Below are positions 11,931-23,821 of a DNA stretch of 64,000 nucleotides, piece after piece (positions within the stretch are counted from its first letter, which is position 1; each line of letters begins with the position of its first letter). The notes beneath the pieces are model-generated. The model was not told where the DNA came from and did no database searches. It saw only the letters and a program-made list of their open reading frames with translations. The stretch comes from Mortierella alpina. Lineage: Eukaryota; Mortierellomycota; Mortierellomycetes; Mortierellales; Mortierellaceae. A program made the translations under genes and the position numbers. The stretch is taken from assembly GCA_029449245.1 (NCBI GenBank), contig JANATF010000001.1:3224001-3288000 (forward strand), given 5' to 3'.

Positions 11931-14029
11931 ATGGGATACCCACCAGAGAAAACATCCAGCTCCTCCTCGAGGAAGGGCTCCGGCGAGGACAATCACCACA
12001 GCAATGACACCTACCAGGACTCGCATTCCTCTCGCGACCTGTATGATGACTCAAAGTCAATGCCACCACGGACACCATCCGTCGGCTACAGTGGCGGTCC
12101 GTCAATGACCAACCTCAGGACATCGACCTCATCATCGCACCATCCACCGCCTCTGCCTTCGAGGCAGTCCTCCACCGTCCATCGCGCTGGCAGTAGTGCT
12201 CTCCCACGCAACTCACAGTCCGTACGGTCGATCAAGGACGACTACAAGGAGGTCTACCAGGATCTTTGTCAAGTGTACAAGAAAAAGATCAAACCTCTTG
12301 AAACGACCTACAACTTTGAGGGGTTCCACTCAGGACCTTTATCAGACAGCGATATCCATGCAAAGCCGTTTGTGCTGCTCCTGGGACAATACTCGACTGT
12401 AAGTTTGCATTCCGCTCCCCCCCGCTGAGTTCTATGGCGACAGAACAGTATGCTTCTGAGTGGTAAAAGTAATTTGCCAAGCGGAACGATGGGCGTCTCT
12501 GGATCTGACCAGCTCTCCTCGTTCTTGTTATCACTTTCTAATGTGCGCTTCATAGGGAAAGACAACGTTCATCAAGAGTCTTATAGAAGGCGAATATCCT
12601 GGGGTAACGCCAAGACTCTTTTTTTCGGAGTGAATAGTCGCGCAACCTTTTCGACATCAAGCCAGACTAATAATTTCTAGCATTGGATCGATCTTAGGCC
12701 CACATTGGAGTTGAGCCTACAACAGACAGGTTCGTGGCAGTCATGAACGGGCCTGAGCCCCGAGTCATCCCAGGAAATGCTGCAGCAGTATCGAACGAAT
12801 TGCCCTTCCGAGGACTGGATCGGTTCGGACAGGCTTTCCTCACTCGGTTTCAGGTCTCGCAGTGCCCAAGCCCGCTGCTTGAGAATATGACGCTGATCGA
12901 CACTCCAGGAATTTTGGCCGGCGACAAGCAACGCATCGAACGTGGATATGACTTTACAAAGACGATCGAATGGTTCGCCCAGAGGTCGGATCTCATCCTC
13001 TTGTTCTTTGACTCTCACAAACTGGACATTTCGGACGAGTTCAAGAGCTCGATCAATGCTCTCAAGGGCCAGGAGGAGAAGGTGCGCGTGATCCTGAACA
13101 AGAGTGATATGGTCGACCAGCAACAGTTGATGAGAGTCTATGGCGCGCTGATGTGGTCTCTTGGCAAGGTCATTCAGACACCGGAGGTCATGAGAGTGTA
13201 CCTGGGATCGTTCTGGCTGCAACGACCTCAGAATGCGTTCGAGGATTGTCGGGCGCTGTTGGACAAGGAACAAGCAGATTTGCTCAAGGATCTCCGGGAT
13301 TTGCCCCGCAACGCTGCGATCCGTAAAGTGAATGAGATTGTTAAGCGCGCCCGACTGGCAAGAGTTCACGCCTACATCATTGGACACTTGCGAAAGGAGA
13401 TGCCAGCGGTTTTCGGTAAAAAATCACGTCAACGCGAACTGATCCGGGATCTGCAGGGCGAGTTCTTGAAGGTGCAGCAGATTCACAGCGTTCCCGCGGG
13501 CGATTTCCCTAACGTGGCGGCTTTCCGCCAGTCGCTGGAAGCTTATCGCTTTGAGAACTTTGCCAAGATGAGCCAACCGATTCTCGCGGTCGCAGAGGAG
13601 GCGCTTTCGGTGGATCTACCCAAAATCATGAGGCGGTTCCCGCAAAACAACCCACTATTGGAGCTCACACAAAAGAACCCGTTCCTTGGCCCACCAGAGC
13701 CCTTTAACGTGCTCAACACCAACACGAAGCACGATCTTCCTCCAAGCTATTGGCATTTCTCTTCCGTGGACAGAGCCAGTGCACGCCCCATCTTTTTGTC
13801 GCTCAATCCGATTGAGGGCAAGGTGAATGGGTCAACCGCAAGACCGTACTTTATGGGGACAGGACTGACGGTCGAGATTTTGGCCAAGGTGTGGACGCTG
13901 GCTGATTGGACTTGCGACGGGTACTTGAGCGAGGACGAGTTTGCGGTGGCCCTGCATTTGATCCGGGCAATTGAGAATGGAGGTGAAAGTATCCTACCAC
14001 CGACTCTTCCCACCAGCATGCTTCCTTAG
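11931..14029 (+). CDS. EHD-family dynamin-like ATPase with C-terminal EH domain
   Basis: Membrane-tubulating ATPase of endocytic recycling. Exons 11931-12398, 12556-12603 and 12698-14029 give about 615 residues, longer than the roughly 535 of animal EHDs because of a Ser-rich disordered N terminus (residues 1-100). The dynamin-type nucleotide domain has a P-loop GQYSTGKTT near residue 152, split by intron 1, switch segment GVEPTTDRF, DTPG in LIDTPGILAGDK, and NKSD. A helical region with NELPFRGLDRFGQAFL and KKEMP-like membrane-binding elements follows. The linker carries NPF (KNPFLGPPEPF), then an EH domain whose EF-loop DWTCDGYLSEDE keeps the calcium-ligand spacing. Its 3' end faces the acyl-CoA oxidase gene only about 100 bases away. 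Confidence 0.92.
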
Positions 14030-14127
14030 ACAGCCCGCTCCCGTCAGACATATTAGATGACTTGGACCATTGGAATCGTTATTTTTTTTATAGTATAATT
14101 TGTAGATCTAATGTAAGCTTCATTTTC

Positions 14128-16654
14128 TTAAAGCTTGGGGGTGGCCGCACCATTGATGCGGCGGCCTTCCGCCAGAACATCTTTCAACACCTCATCGAAT
14201 CCCAGGACACCGCCTTGGCTTCCCTTCTCCATGATGGACATTCCGTACTTTGCCCACTCGTAGAGCGACTCGTAAACGCGTCCGTCATAGCGACCGATCG
14301 CGGAGTTGAGCTGGTTGTCCGAGATATCAAAAGCATCGACCAACCCCACGAGCTCATAGCGCAGCAGATTGATGAGTTGGTCACGACGCTCCTTGCACCA
14401 GACGATCTGCTGTCTCGAGACATAGCCATCCAAAGTGAAATCGCCAAACTGCTCCAGCAATCGGTGGACACCGTGAAGTTCGCACAGCATTCTCAAGACA
14501 GGGAGGAAGCCCTTGTTGATGTCACGGCCTTGCTCGCGAGCCGTCTGCTCCTCCTTGGCGATAGCTTCGTAAAAGTTGCGGACCAACATGCCCTCGCCAT
14601 GGGTGCGGGACAACTCCACCATCTGGACCTGGCTTTTGGCAAAGGCCTCCTCACCAGCGCCGTCCTTGAGGACCTTGGTCACAACCTCCTGAAGAACGCG
14701 GGCCTCGCGGTGCCAGTAGGCTGCAGTCAAAGCATCACCAGTGATAGGCTGTCCAGAGACGATGGTGCATCTTTCGTCGTCAAAAGCATGGCCGCCTTGA
14801 AGGGCTGATCTCAGTCCAACGGGTACTGCTGAGAGGTCCTTTGTCTTCAGGGCTTGCAGGATCGTCTTGAGCAGGTAACGGCTTGTTTGGAGGTGCAGGA
14901 TGGTGTTCTCACCTGTTAAAAGGAGCAGGAAGAGGAAGAGGAAGAGGAAGAGGACGAGCGTGAGTTAGATGTAGCAAAGGATCAGAAACAAAAATGACGT
15001 ATTGGAGGCAAGTTGCAAAGGGGGCAGAGGGGGGGACGTGGACATGGGCTTAGGTACCTTCAACGGTGACATCCTGGAGTGTGGTGTTCAATAGATCACT
15101 TATTCCTCCGCAAGTTGCGTATCCATGTCCACCACATGAACGTCTGGCGTCTTCCATGTAGTATGTGCAAAGGTCCGAACAGAGTGCCTTGAGCCCTGTA
15201 GAGGTGGCATGCACCTCCGCCATAAGACCCACTTCGCCCTGGATCACGTTCTTCAAATTACGGTGATGAAGCTCATTCATCACTTGGCCTGTCATCAGCA
15301 TCGCGTACGAGAGGGCCAACGACGTGGTCAAACGGTAACGCTGCATACCATGGTCAATGATCTTGAGCTCTTGTCCTTGTTGCGAGGGCAGCCGGTCGCC
15401 TCCCTGGACACGAACCATCGAATAACGAATGGCGATCGTGAGAGCTTGGCCCAAGGCGTAGCCTGCGTTTCTGACAATGTTGGCACGGATGGCGACCATC
15501 GTAGAGTAGTTCATCTTGGCGTTCTTGGCAGGAGCATATTCGCCAGCGCGGGTGACCTTGGAGTTACGCATCATCATTTGCTCGCGAGGAATGCGCACCT
15601 TGTGCACGCGCATAAAGCCATTGTCGATCGTGTTGAACCCGATCTTGCTGCCCAAGTTTCCGAGCTCGATGCCAGGCATGGGAGCATGGGAGCCAGGGGC
15701 ACGGATCTGGAGCAAGAAGGGGTGGACTCCATAGTCCTTTCCGTGAAGGATCAAGCGGGCGTAAATGGCACAATGAGTGCTGCTCTGTGCCAAGGCACCA
15801 GGCCACCACTTCATGGAGTTGAGGGTTGGGGTGTCGATTTCAAACTCGTCGGATTCTGGGATGAAGGTTGCGGTCGTTTCAAGCTTTCGAAGATTGCTTC
15901 CATGGGCCAACTCGGTCTGTGCATAGCTATTGCGATAGAAAAAGGAAGGACATCAAAGCGCATTAGATCGGACAATGATAGTGCTTCATTGTGCCTGAGC
16001 TCTTGATACACACAATTTGCGTACCATCCAAAAATCTCGTAATTCTCGGCTCTAATGAGTTGCAAAGAGGGTAAGGATTACAGAGTCGTCAGTTAGAAGG
16101 GATGAAAGAAGGCAACAGACTCTAGGCTCTGTACTTTCAAATCATATACCTGGGGAGCCAGGTCTTTTGCTGCTCGTCCGAGAGCTGGGTTTTCAAGGTA
16201 GGGATGAACAGGGCCTCATGCTGTAGGGACAAAAATTAAAGAGGGGATGACCGTTGAGTCTTTCGTCCAGACGTGCGTTCCAATCGGGTTTAGATTCGGT
16301 TGACGGAGCAGTATAACTTACCAGGAACTGAGGTGTAGAGTCGCCGACCTGCATCATGGCGGTTAGCATCTCCTCCTCGGACCACTTGTGCTTCTTCTTC
16401 ATCTCGACCAGCTTGGCAGCCTTCTCGAGTGCACGCACATACGAGCGTTCGCGACTCAGGAACGGCTTGTCGGCGTTGCTAAAGACCTCAGGGATGCGCT
16501 CGATCTCGGCTCGGATGGATCTGAGGCGATCGAGGTTATCGCCGTGCAGGAACCGAGTAAGACTTTCGACGGGGAAGGAGACGAGGGCACGCTCCGACGA
16601 CAGGCTGGAGACGGTCTTTGAGGGATCGCTGAGAGGAGGGATGAATGGAGGCAT
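14128..16654 (-). CDS. ACOX: Peroxisomal acyl-CoA oxidase
   Basis: FAD enzyme for the first, H2O2-forming step of peroxisomal beta-oxidation: acyl-CoA to trans-2-enoyl-CoA. Exons include 16654-16322, about 16210-16148, a short exon near 16050, about 15925-15055 and 14911-14128. The N-terminal helical domain (RALVSFPVESLTRFLHGDN, ERSYVRALEKAAKLVEMKK) precedes the joined motif FGCYAQTELAHGSN, diagnostic of the family. Then come MKWWPGALAQSSTHCAIYAR, GIELGNLGSKIGFNTIDNG and the catalytic-region CGGHGYATCGGISDLL. GENTILHLQTSRYLLKT opens the C-terminal domain. The last residues are PKL, a recognised PTS1 variant, so peroxisomal import is expected. The ATG at 16654 follows a non-ATG extension of the same frame. 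One intron (about 14912-15054) holds a GAGGAA tandem repeat. Confidence 0.93.
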
Positions 16655-17504
16655 GGCTGGCAAGTGTGGAGGTGGAATGAGAAGGAGCGAAGGAAAGAGA
16701 TGACGGATGTAAGGAAGGAAGGGAGGAAGAGAAGAGAAGAGACGAGGAGAGGGAGGGAGGAATGGGCGAGAGAAAAGAAGTGAAGCAATGGGGAAAGGAT
16801 ACTTAGTATTTGCCCTGGGGGTGTGTGGAGAGGCGGCGATCGATCACACCCACTGGCCGGGCCACTTTCAGCCGTCGGCGAACAAGCCTACTGGCGGCAC
16901 AGTGGCACCAACCACCCCCATCGCGACAGCGCACGCGTCTGCAACACACGGACACGCTCTCTTTCTCTCTCTCTCCCTCTCTCTCTCTGTAAAATGGGCT
17001 GTGGTTGTGCATCCTCGTTCATTTCTTCTCCTTTGCTTCTTCAAACTATCTGAAGACGCACTTGTAGGCAGTAGCGATCCATGAAACGACAGACCAACAG
17101 CGCACCTGAGAGGCCTGCACCATCCATGGCTAGCACATGGTGTCCCTCCAAGTACGAGGTCTAAGACGACGTAAGATGCCGAAAAGGAGCGACAGAGAGA
17201 GAGGGGGAGAGAGAGAGAGAAGTGGCGACGCAGCGGACGTTCTCTTTCGACAGACTCCTTTTGAGCTGTGCAAAAATGGACAGTCCTTTTCATTCTTATT
17301 CCTTGCGCGACTCGTGGACGCTCTCTTCTCTTTTTCCACTCCCTCCCTCCACGCACACCCCGCTCCTTCTCTGCATCTGTACATTCCATACCCTGCAAGC
17401 AACACACTCTCCCTCTCTCTTTCTCCCTTTCTTTCTCATCACCCACTCTTCCCCTCCACATCCACAGCCAGCCTCACGCGCCTTACCCTCCCTTGTCGCG
17501 ACCG
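16655..17504. promoter_or_regulatory. Divergent promoter, acyl-CoA oxidase / ATG3
   Basis: No gene is seen in these 850 bases between two divergent starts. CT-rich tracts occur near 16960-16990 and 17400-17435, with the GA-rich counterpart near 16670-16800 and 17190-17225, so each gene has a pyrimidine-rich leader in its own sense. Confidence 0.4.
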
Positions 17505-19468
17505 ATGAACTCTGTACAGACCATTTTCTTCGGCATTCGCGAGTACCTGAGCCCTGTCCTCAAAAACTCAAAATTCAAGGAAACCGGATGCATCACTCCC
17601 GAGGAGGCAAGTACACCGTCAGATGCTAGCAAGATGCTTGAAATGAGACTCGAGGCAAAGAAAAGAAATGCCGCCAAAGAGAATGCTTATCGGGCTCAGG
17701 TTGCTTTTAGGCTTCTAAAGCACGCTTTTCTGCCTCATTTGCTAGTCTCCGTGTCGTGAACACGGTTCTATATAAGCATGCCTTCTGTCGTCCTCACATC
17801 GTTTCCTCCACTGTTTAGTTCGAAGCTGCCGGCGACTTTTTGGTCTACAAGTGTCCCACATGGAGCTGGTGAGTCATCCGTCTTGTATGGAAAAGAGGGC
17901 TTCCTTTTCTTCAGTTCATTAACAGAAACCTCTCTGCTTTCTGCGAATTTAGGGAAGGTGGTGAACCCAGCAAGCGTCGCGACTACCTGCACCCCGACAA
18001 GCAGTTTCTGATCACTCGCAATGGTACGCTTCTGCTGCTGCCTCTTTTCTTTTCTGTCGACCCCCTTGCTTCCAGTCTCTCTCCTCGTGGGGACCCATGC
18101 GTTTTTTTTGTCTTGCTGGGTGCAGGGACACATTGGACACAATTGCATTGGACCCGTGACCATCGTCTAACAGGGGACTGAATTCAGGGAGCCTAGCCCA
18201 GCTGACGGGTCTGATCGCCTCGAAAGTCGAGTGCTGCGGTAGACGGCCAGGCCTAACCTCTTTCTACCTCTCTCTGCTCCATCTTTCTTGGTTCTGCTCT
18301 TAGTGCCATGCCTGCGTCGGGTCAAGCAGATGGAATACACGGACGAGGATGCAGAGACGCAGATTGAGAGTGATGGAGCGGAAGCCTGGGTCATGTCTCA
18401 CAGCTCACGTGTATCCGGAGGGCCGATCGAGGAGATTGCAGGGAGCATGGATGAGGACGAGGACGAGGAAGCCGAAGCCGAGGCGGAAGCCCAGGCAGCC
18501 ATCAGAGCCATGGACCGACTAAAGCTGCAGGATCAGATGCGATCTGCTGCGGAGGAAGACGATGATGAAGAGGACATCCCGGACATGGATGATATTCCCG
18601 ACATGGACGATTACGATGATATGGAGGAGGAGGCAGATCCAGTAAGTCCTTTAGCGCTCTATATGTTCACTGAATGATAGGGAGCTATAATTTAGCACTA
18701 CCTGGTACTCATCAGCTTTTGACCGTACTGCAAAACTAGGCTACACTTGCACCTGTTGTCACCGAGGTCGATCCTGGGTAAGTCATTCGATGGACCCTAA
18801 TATGGAATCTTGGCTAGAGTTGCTCTATTGCTCTGAAACCCATGGCTCTAACGCGCTCGTGTCGGCTGAACTCACTGGATTCTATGAATAGTGACAAGAT
18901 CTTGAATGTGCGCACCTACGATGTGTTTATCACGTACGACAAGTACTACCAAACTCCCAGAATGTGGCTCTTTGGCTACGATGAGGTACAGTTGAAATGC
19001 TGCTGGGAGTATGCGCGAAGAACGTGGCGGTAGGATAGCATGCAAGGCACGTTGCTCACAGCACTTATCCTTCTTTATCTCGCGACCCTCTAGCATCGAC
19101 GACCCTTGGTTTCCTCTCAGATTTTCGAGGATGTCTCCCAGGATTACGCCAAGAAAACGGTGACGATCGAGACGCATCCTCATTTGAACATGTCCCTTGC
19201 CAGTATCCATCCGTGCAGGCATGGAGCTGTCATGAAGAAAATCATCGAGAAGGTCGCGAATGACGAGGGCAAGGAGGAGCCAGTTAGAGTCGACCAGTAA
19301 GGACTTTGATAACACCTGCATTTCCAAAAGCTGCAACGTGAAGTGAAGGTGTATATTGACTGACAACTCTGTTTGATATCCCAACTGGCTAGGTACCTCA
19401 TCATCTTTCTCAAGTTTATGTCTTCTGTGGTCCCCACCATTGACTACGACAATACTATCTCCGCCTAA
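17505..19468 (+). CDS. ATG3: Autophagy E2-like enzyme Atg3
   Basis: E2-like enzyme that transfers Atg8 from Atg7 to phosphatidylethanolamine during autophagosome formation. The start [20 protein letters not shown] is the amphipathic membrane-sensing helix typical of Atg3. Short exons then give [40 protein letters not shown] and [14 protein letters not shown] long flexible acidic insert follows, rich in Asp/Glu with a doubled IPDMDD motif (about 18450-18640). The E2-like core resumes with [43 protein letters not shown] and the catalytic cysteine in SIHPCRHG. It ends [19 protein letters not shown]. At least seven exons are needed, all GT-AG. The sequence of motifs is complete, so the gene looks functional. 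Confidence 0.95.
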
Positions 19469-19920
19469 ACGACCAGCATTTGTCCAATTTCCGGGACACA
19501 ATATAGCGGAAGACAGGAAATCACTCAAATGATACATAAAGTCGGCACTCTTTTCGATATTGCTGCTCTTTCAATCCTGCTGCTGTCACTAGGGGCGAGC
19601 ACAGCTACAAAGGTAGAGCACTCACAGCCAGTGATAGACTATGTGCTCTCAGTAAGGACATACTGTCACACTGTAGCCGGTCAAAGCAGTTCTGTCTATA
19701 CTTCAAATGATGCGGCACCCAGAACAGCATTGGAATCCGAAGAACAACGCTGTTTCGTGGCATATGATTGACGATTGTGCCCTGAAGCACCAGTGCCAAG
19801 AACTATTCGCGTCCTTGCATGACAGTCACTTGGTCCTGAGCTTTTTTTTTTTTCTTCAGATGCCTTTCTTCACCTCCACATCCCTTATCTTTCTTTCATA
19901 CCCATACCCATAATCAAAAC
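19469..19920 (+). promoter_or_regulatory. Intergenic region between ATG3 and VPS60
   Basis: No supportable gene. A T-run (19842-19855) and pyrimidine-rich leader precede the VPS60 start. Confidence 0.3.
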
Positions 19921-21266
19921 ATGCATCGCCTCTTCGGTTCAAGCAAAAAGACCCCAAAGCCTAGCCTCACTGATGCTATTAGCGCTGTAAGTTTGATGTG
20001 GATTGACATCAAGACACAAACGAATGCACGATTAGAGGCAGGGACGACCTGGAGCTTCAATGCCAAGCACAGAGTACAACAACAGCAGGACAACAAGACA
20101 GCAGCAGCACAGCAACGTGGCAGAACAGCAGCGTGGCAAGACAGCGACCACAGCATTAGAAGGAATACAGTTCTCATATCCTGATGCAAAAGCTCAACCT
20201 CCCTCCCCCCAGCAGCAGCAATACAGCAACATGGTGAATCAGCATCATGGCACGACAGAAACCCCATAACATTGGAAGGAGTGCAGTTTTTCATATCCTG
20301 ATGCATTAGCTCCCCCCTCCCCCCCTCTTGCTTACATGGGGCAAAGCAGAGATTCCATGAAGGTTAACACTCCAACCCGCATCCTGGGCCATTGCCTCCT
20401 CCTTCTTCTAGACAGACTCTCGAGTGGATGCAGTGGAGGTCAAAATCCGCAAACTGGATGCTGAACTCATCAAGTACAAGGATCAAATGAAGAAGATGCG
20501 GGATGGTCCAGCAAAGGTGAGGGAAGCTTTTTCGAGCCTATACTTGTGCTCGTGGTGTATTTACTGCCTTGCTTACTTGTGCGTTTCACCCCAACATAGA
20601 ACTCTGTGAAGACCAAAGCAATGCGCATTTTAAAGGAGAGGAAGCTCTACGAGAGTCAACGGGAGCAGCTTCAACAGCAGTCGTTTAACATGGAGCAGGC
20701 TGCATTCACCACTGAAAACTTGAAGAACGTTATGACGACTGTCGATGCCATGCAGACCGCTAACAAGACAATGAAGTCGCAGTATAAGAAGGTGAACCTT
20801 GACAACATCGAGGTAAGAGACACCTTGTCAGTAGAAAGAACTGCAGATTGGGAAGTAGCTTTTGGAGTCAGATTATTTTTTTCAAACTCATCGTCCTTGT
20901 TCTATTGATGCTTAGAAAATGCAAGATGAAATGGAGGATATCATGGATCAGGCGAACGAGATTCAGGAGACACTTGGTCGTTCTTACGGAGTGCCAGATG
21001 ATATTGACGAGGACGAGTTGGAAGCCGAGCTGGACGCTCTTGGAGATGAGCTGTACGAAGAAGAGGAGCCTTCATATCTCGAGGATGAGACGCTCGACCT
21101 TCCTACCGCAGAAACATCGGAGCCACAGGCTGAGGTAACTTATCAGTATGGAAGGCAAGGATGCATGGCATCGTATGAAAGTCTTGTTCTAACTCTTCCC
21201 ACTCCTTTTTGTCGAATCTAGCGGCTGGATGAATTTGGCTTACCAGAAGGCCCTCTCAAGGCCTAG
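19921..21266 (+). CDS. VPS60: ESCRT-III-associated protein Vps60 (CHMP5)
   Basis: Snf7-family subunit that regulates Vps4 via Vta1/LIP5 during multivesicular-body sorting (family knowledge). Exon 1 (19921-19986) encodes [20 protein letters not shown], matching the CHMP5 start. After a 425-base intron come [72 protein letters not shown] and [19 protein letters not shown]. The acidic C terminus [20 protein letters not shown] and final [12 protein letters not shown] are the family's Vta1-binding tail and LDEFGLP end. Five exons. The first intron carries a degenerate direct repeat. Confidence 0.95.
20110..20324 (+). repeat. Imperfect direct duplication in VPS60 intron 1
   Basis: Two units of about 100 bases lie 114 bases apart (20110-20210 and 20224-20324). 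Each runs from a CAGCAACRTGG start through GGCAMGACAG, TTRGAAGGARTRCAGTT and CATATCCTGATGCA to a C-rich end. They differ at many positions, so the duplication is old. CAG-rich sequence precedes the first unit. Confidence 0.75.
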
Positions 21267-21910
21267 TCCGGAAGCCTGTAGAAGTTCCATGTCGATACTA
21301 TTCAACACGATCGTATTCGCCTTTTCACTGTTCCAGGACCAAAACATCCTTGGCACGTAGCCCATGATGCTCTTTTTTTTTTTTTTTTGCCTCAACGCCG
21401 AGTGGCTACAGCGAGGAAGAGTTGAACATTGTGCTGTCTTCTCGAAAGTTTGAGTGACAGTCTGGCTCGCTGCTCGGTGTGGGCAAAGCTTCGTGCACAG
21501 GTTTATGTCGGTGTACGCGTCGATATGTCTCTGCTTGGCGCCTGTAGAAAAAGAGTGCGGAGAGGACAAGTCTGTCCCCACAACTGATTTGAAAAAGTCG
21601 CGTTCTTGATCCACCCGCTTTGGTCCAATGCATTATGTCGCGCCGCTTGCATCACCGACTAATTCGCCATAATATTGCTCGGATGAGCACTTTTCGCCTT
21701 GGGCGCACTGCAATCTAAAGAGTAGAAGCCCTCGCAACCCAAAAGATCGCGCAAAACGCGCAAAACAGCCATAAAAAGGGAGGAAAACGGGGCCTCGGGG
21801 CCTTTTGAGAGTCCAAAAACGATTGAACGCGTCCAATGGTACTTAAGAAAAATTTTCAGGCGAGCTAAATGAATTTCCAGCCAATCACAACATCGTATTA
21901 GCTGAAACAA
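21267..21910. other. Gene-free stretch upstream of tRNA-Leu
   Basis: Only a T-run (21370-21387) and short unconvincing frames on the minus strand are visible. Nothing recognised. Confidence 0.3.
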
Positions 21911-21995
21911 GGGCATATGGCGGAGTCTGGTCTAACGCGTTGTGCTTAAGACACAATGTTCCTCGAACTCGTGGGTTCGAATCCCACTGTGCCCA
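21911..21995 (+). tRNA. trnL(UAA): tRNA-Leu (anticodon UAA), intronless
   Basis: The 85-base sequence folds as a class II tRNA. The acceptor stem GGGCATA pairs with TGTGCCC (one G-U). The D arm begins GGCGGAGTCTGG. The anticodon stem TTGTG/CACAA closes the loop CTTAAGA with anticodon TAA. An extended variable arm follows, then T arm GTGGG-TTCGAAT-CCCAC and discriminator A, as in Leu tRNAs. A and B boxes (TGGCGGAGTCTGG and GGTTCGAATCC) are present. Confidence 0.95.
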
Positions 21996-22631
21996 TATTT
22001 TGCATAGGGCTCGAGTCGATTTTATGCTTTGGAAACTTTTTCTCATTTTTTTTGCTCTGGAGGAGCCCGGGCTTTGAGCGACTTGACAACGGCGCAGAAC
22101 CGTGGGTGATGCAAAGACTGGCAAGATGGTGAGATGGCTAGATGGACAGGGTGTGTGTGGAGCGGGCGCACAGCGACGAGAGGAAGAGAGGGTGAGAGGG
22201 TGAGTTTGAAAATGTGGTTTGGGCGATGTGCGAGGCAAGACTTGGGGGGCAAGACGGCGTGCGACTGGCCGCCTCTGCCTTCCCTCGCTTTTTGTGAGTG
22301 CCTTCGAGTGGTTCTTCTGTGCGAGTCTGTCCGCTGGTCGAATCTCCTTCTCATCATCCCCCTCGATTCCCGTTCTCCCCAAGGCCAGCCCACGACAGCC
22401 CCGTGCAGTGATTGAAGCTCGGCCGCAGACACGCCTGCATTGCCCGATCGACCCGCTCTCCGCTCACCTCCGCTCCTTTTGCGCCTCTGCACCTCTGCAA
22501 TCCCGCCACGGCCTCATCTCAAATCCGCTTGACATACATGCCCTAGTATACCCTAGTCCGGATCAACCTCCCACCCTTCTTCGCCAAACCCCCTCTTCCC
22601 TCCGTCGCTCATTCTCTCTTGCTATACCTTA
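21996..22631 (+). promoter_or_regulatory. Leader region before the secreted-type glycoprotein gene
   Basis: No gene seen. From about 22320 the plus strand is C/T-rich up to the ATG, resembling the pyrimidine-rich leaders of other genes here. Confidence 0.3.
21998..22001 (+). terminator. Pol III terminator of tRNA-Leu
   Basis: A TTTT tract begins three bases after the tRNA discriminator base. Confidence 0.6.
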
Positions 22632-23730
22632 ATGCGTCTCTCTCGGACGCGGATGGCTGCCATGCTGGCCGTGGCCTCTGTCCTCATCTTCTCTGAGGTA
22701 CATGGTCAGGCTCCAGAAGCACCACCTTCCTCAACAGCTGGCACGGCTCCCACAACCTCCCTCAGCGCCGCAGCCACGCCTTCATCAGCAACAACACCCC
22801 CTGCAGCAGTAGACACATCCAGCACCACTGCTGCCACTCCCACGTCGACGGCGCCAGCAATCCAGACGCCAGGGCCTGCGATCAATCCATTCCCACCTGG
22901 TACCATCAACTGCTTGGAAATGGCCGGCTGCGGGACGAACGAGGAGTGTTATGTCCTCCGGGACGGCCTGGTGTGTCTGGACAAGGCTTTGAACTGGGGC
23001 TACATCCTTTCCAAGAACACTTCCGGAGTGCCCTCGGTCCCCAGCTGGTCTGGACCTCGATCGCAGTTGAACACGACCTGCTCAGTGTTGCCGATGCCCG
23101 ATGGTACAGACGCGCCTGGCTTGACGTTGCTGGTGTATGATCTCATCAAGGACACGCTACCCAAGGACTTGCTCACGTCGCGCTATGATCAGGAGATGTA
23201 CTCCTGGTACACGGCCTTTTCGAACTGCGAACCTCACCTGGCATGCGTGGAAAACCGGTGTGTTGCGAGACCCACAATCGGAGAGAGCTGTACGTCGTCT
23301 TGGCAATGCAACCCTCAAGCACTGGGACTCAACGAGAACAATGCGCCGATTTTTTCAGCCAACACGTCGGCGATCCGATGCGAGTACGAGAATGGATACA
23401 AATCTCAGACCATGACCTGTCAGTTGCTCAATCGTGAGGCATCCGCGTCGTCGTCTGGCGGGTTCTCTGCCTGGCATGCGATTGTGCCTGTAGTCGTGAT
23501 TCTGGTTCTGATCTATTTCGGCAGCGTGATCTACCAACGCCGGAGTCGGAAACGCAAGCTTCGCAAATGGAGTCGAGTTGGCGAAGGTAAGACAATGCAA
23601 AGGAAACGAGAGCGAAGTACTGTATTGAAGAACAAAGCTCGGGACCACTCACTTTTGGTTGTTTTCTTTCGATGCGTTGTTAGATGAGAGGAACGACTAT
23701 CATATGGAAAGGTACGATGAAATCCGATGA
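22632..23730 (+). CDS. Single-pass (type I) surface glycoprotein, unknown function
   Basis: I do not recognise this family. The start MRLSRTRMAAMLAVASVLIF with a likely cleavage after EVHG is a signal peptide. A Thr/Ser/Pro/Ala-rich segment (residues about 30-85) looks like an O-glycosylated stalk. An ectodomain with about a dozen cysteines follows, including INCLEMAGCGTNEECYVL, CEPHLACVENRCVARP and SCTSSWQCNP, a spacing suggesting a disulphide-rich domain. One TM helix (AIVPVVVILVLIYFGSVIYQ) is followed by a basic stop-transfer (RRSRKRKLRKW). The intron 23587-23683 joins to a short acidic/basic tail ending MERYDEIR. N-glycosylation sites (NTS, NTT) are present. Possible wall or environmental sensor, by topology only. 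Confidence 0.7.
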
Positions 23731-23775
23731 TGGTGACACCCTGTTGTCCCCAATTCAGGGACGACGCACACTCAT

Positions 23776-23821
23776 AATAAAAGCACGCCAAAGGAAAAAA
23801 AAAAAAAAAAAAAAAAAAAAA
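23776..23821 (+). terminator. AATAAA signal followed by a 27-base genomic poly(A) tract
   Basis: AATAAA at 23776-23781 lies 46 bases after the stop codon of the glycoprotein gene. An uninterrupted run of 27 A follows 13 bases later (23795-23821). Confidence 0.6.

Noticed and set aside
15209-16006. 265-codon plus-strand frame opposite acyl-CoA oxidase
   Set aside because: The minus strand has the complete acyl-CoA oxidase motif series; the plus frame has none.
23776-23821. Poly(A) as evidence that 22632-23730 is a processed retrogene
   Set aside because: The gene has an intron and the tract follows its own AATAAA.
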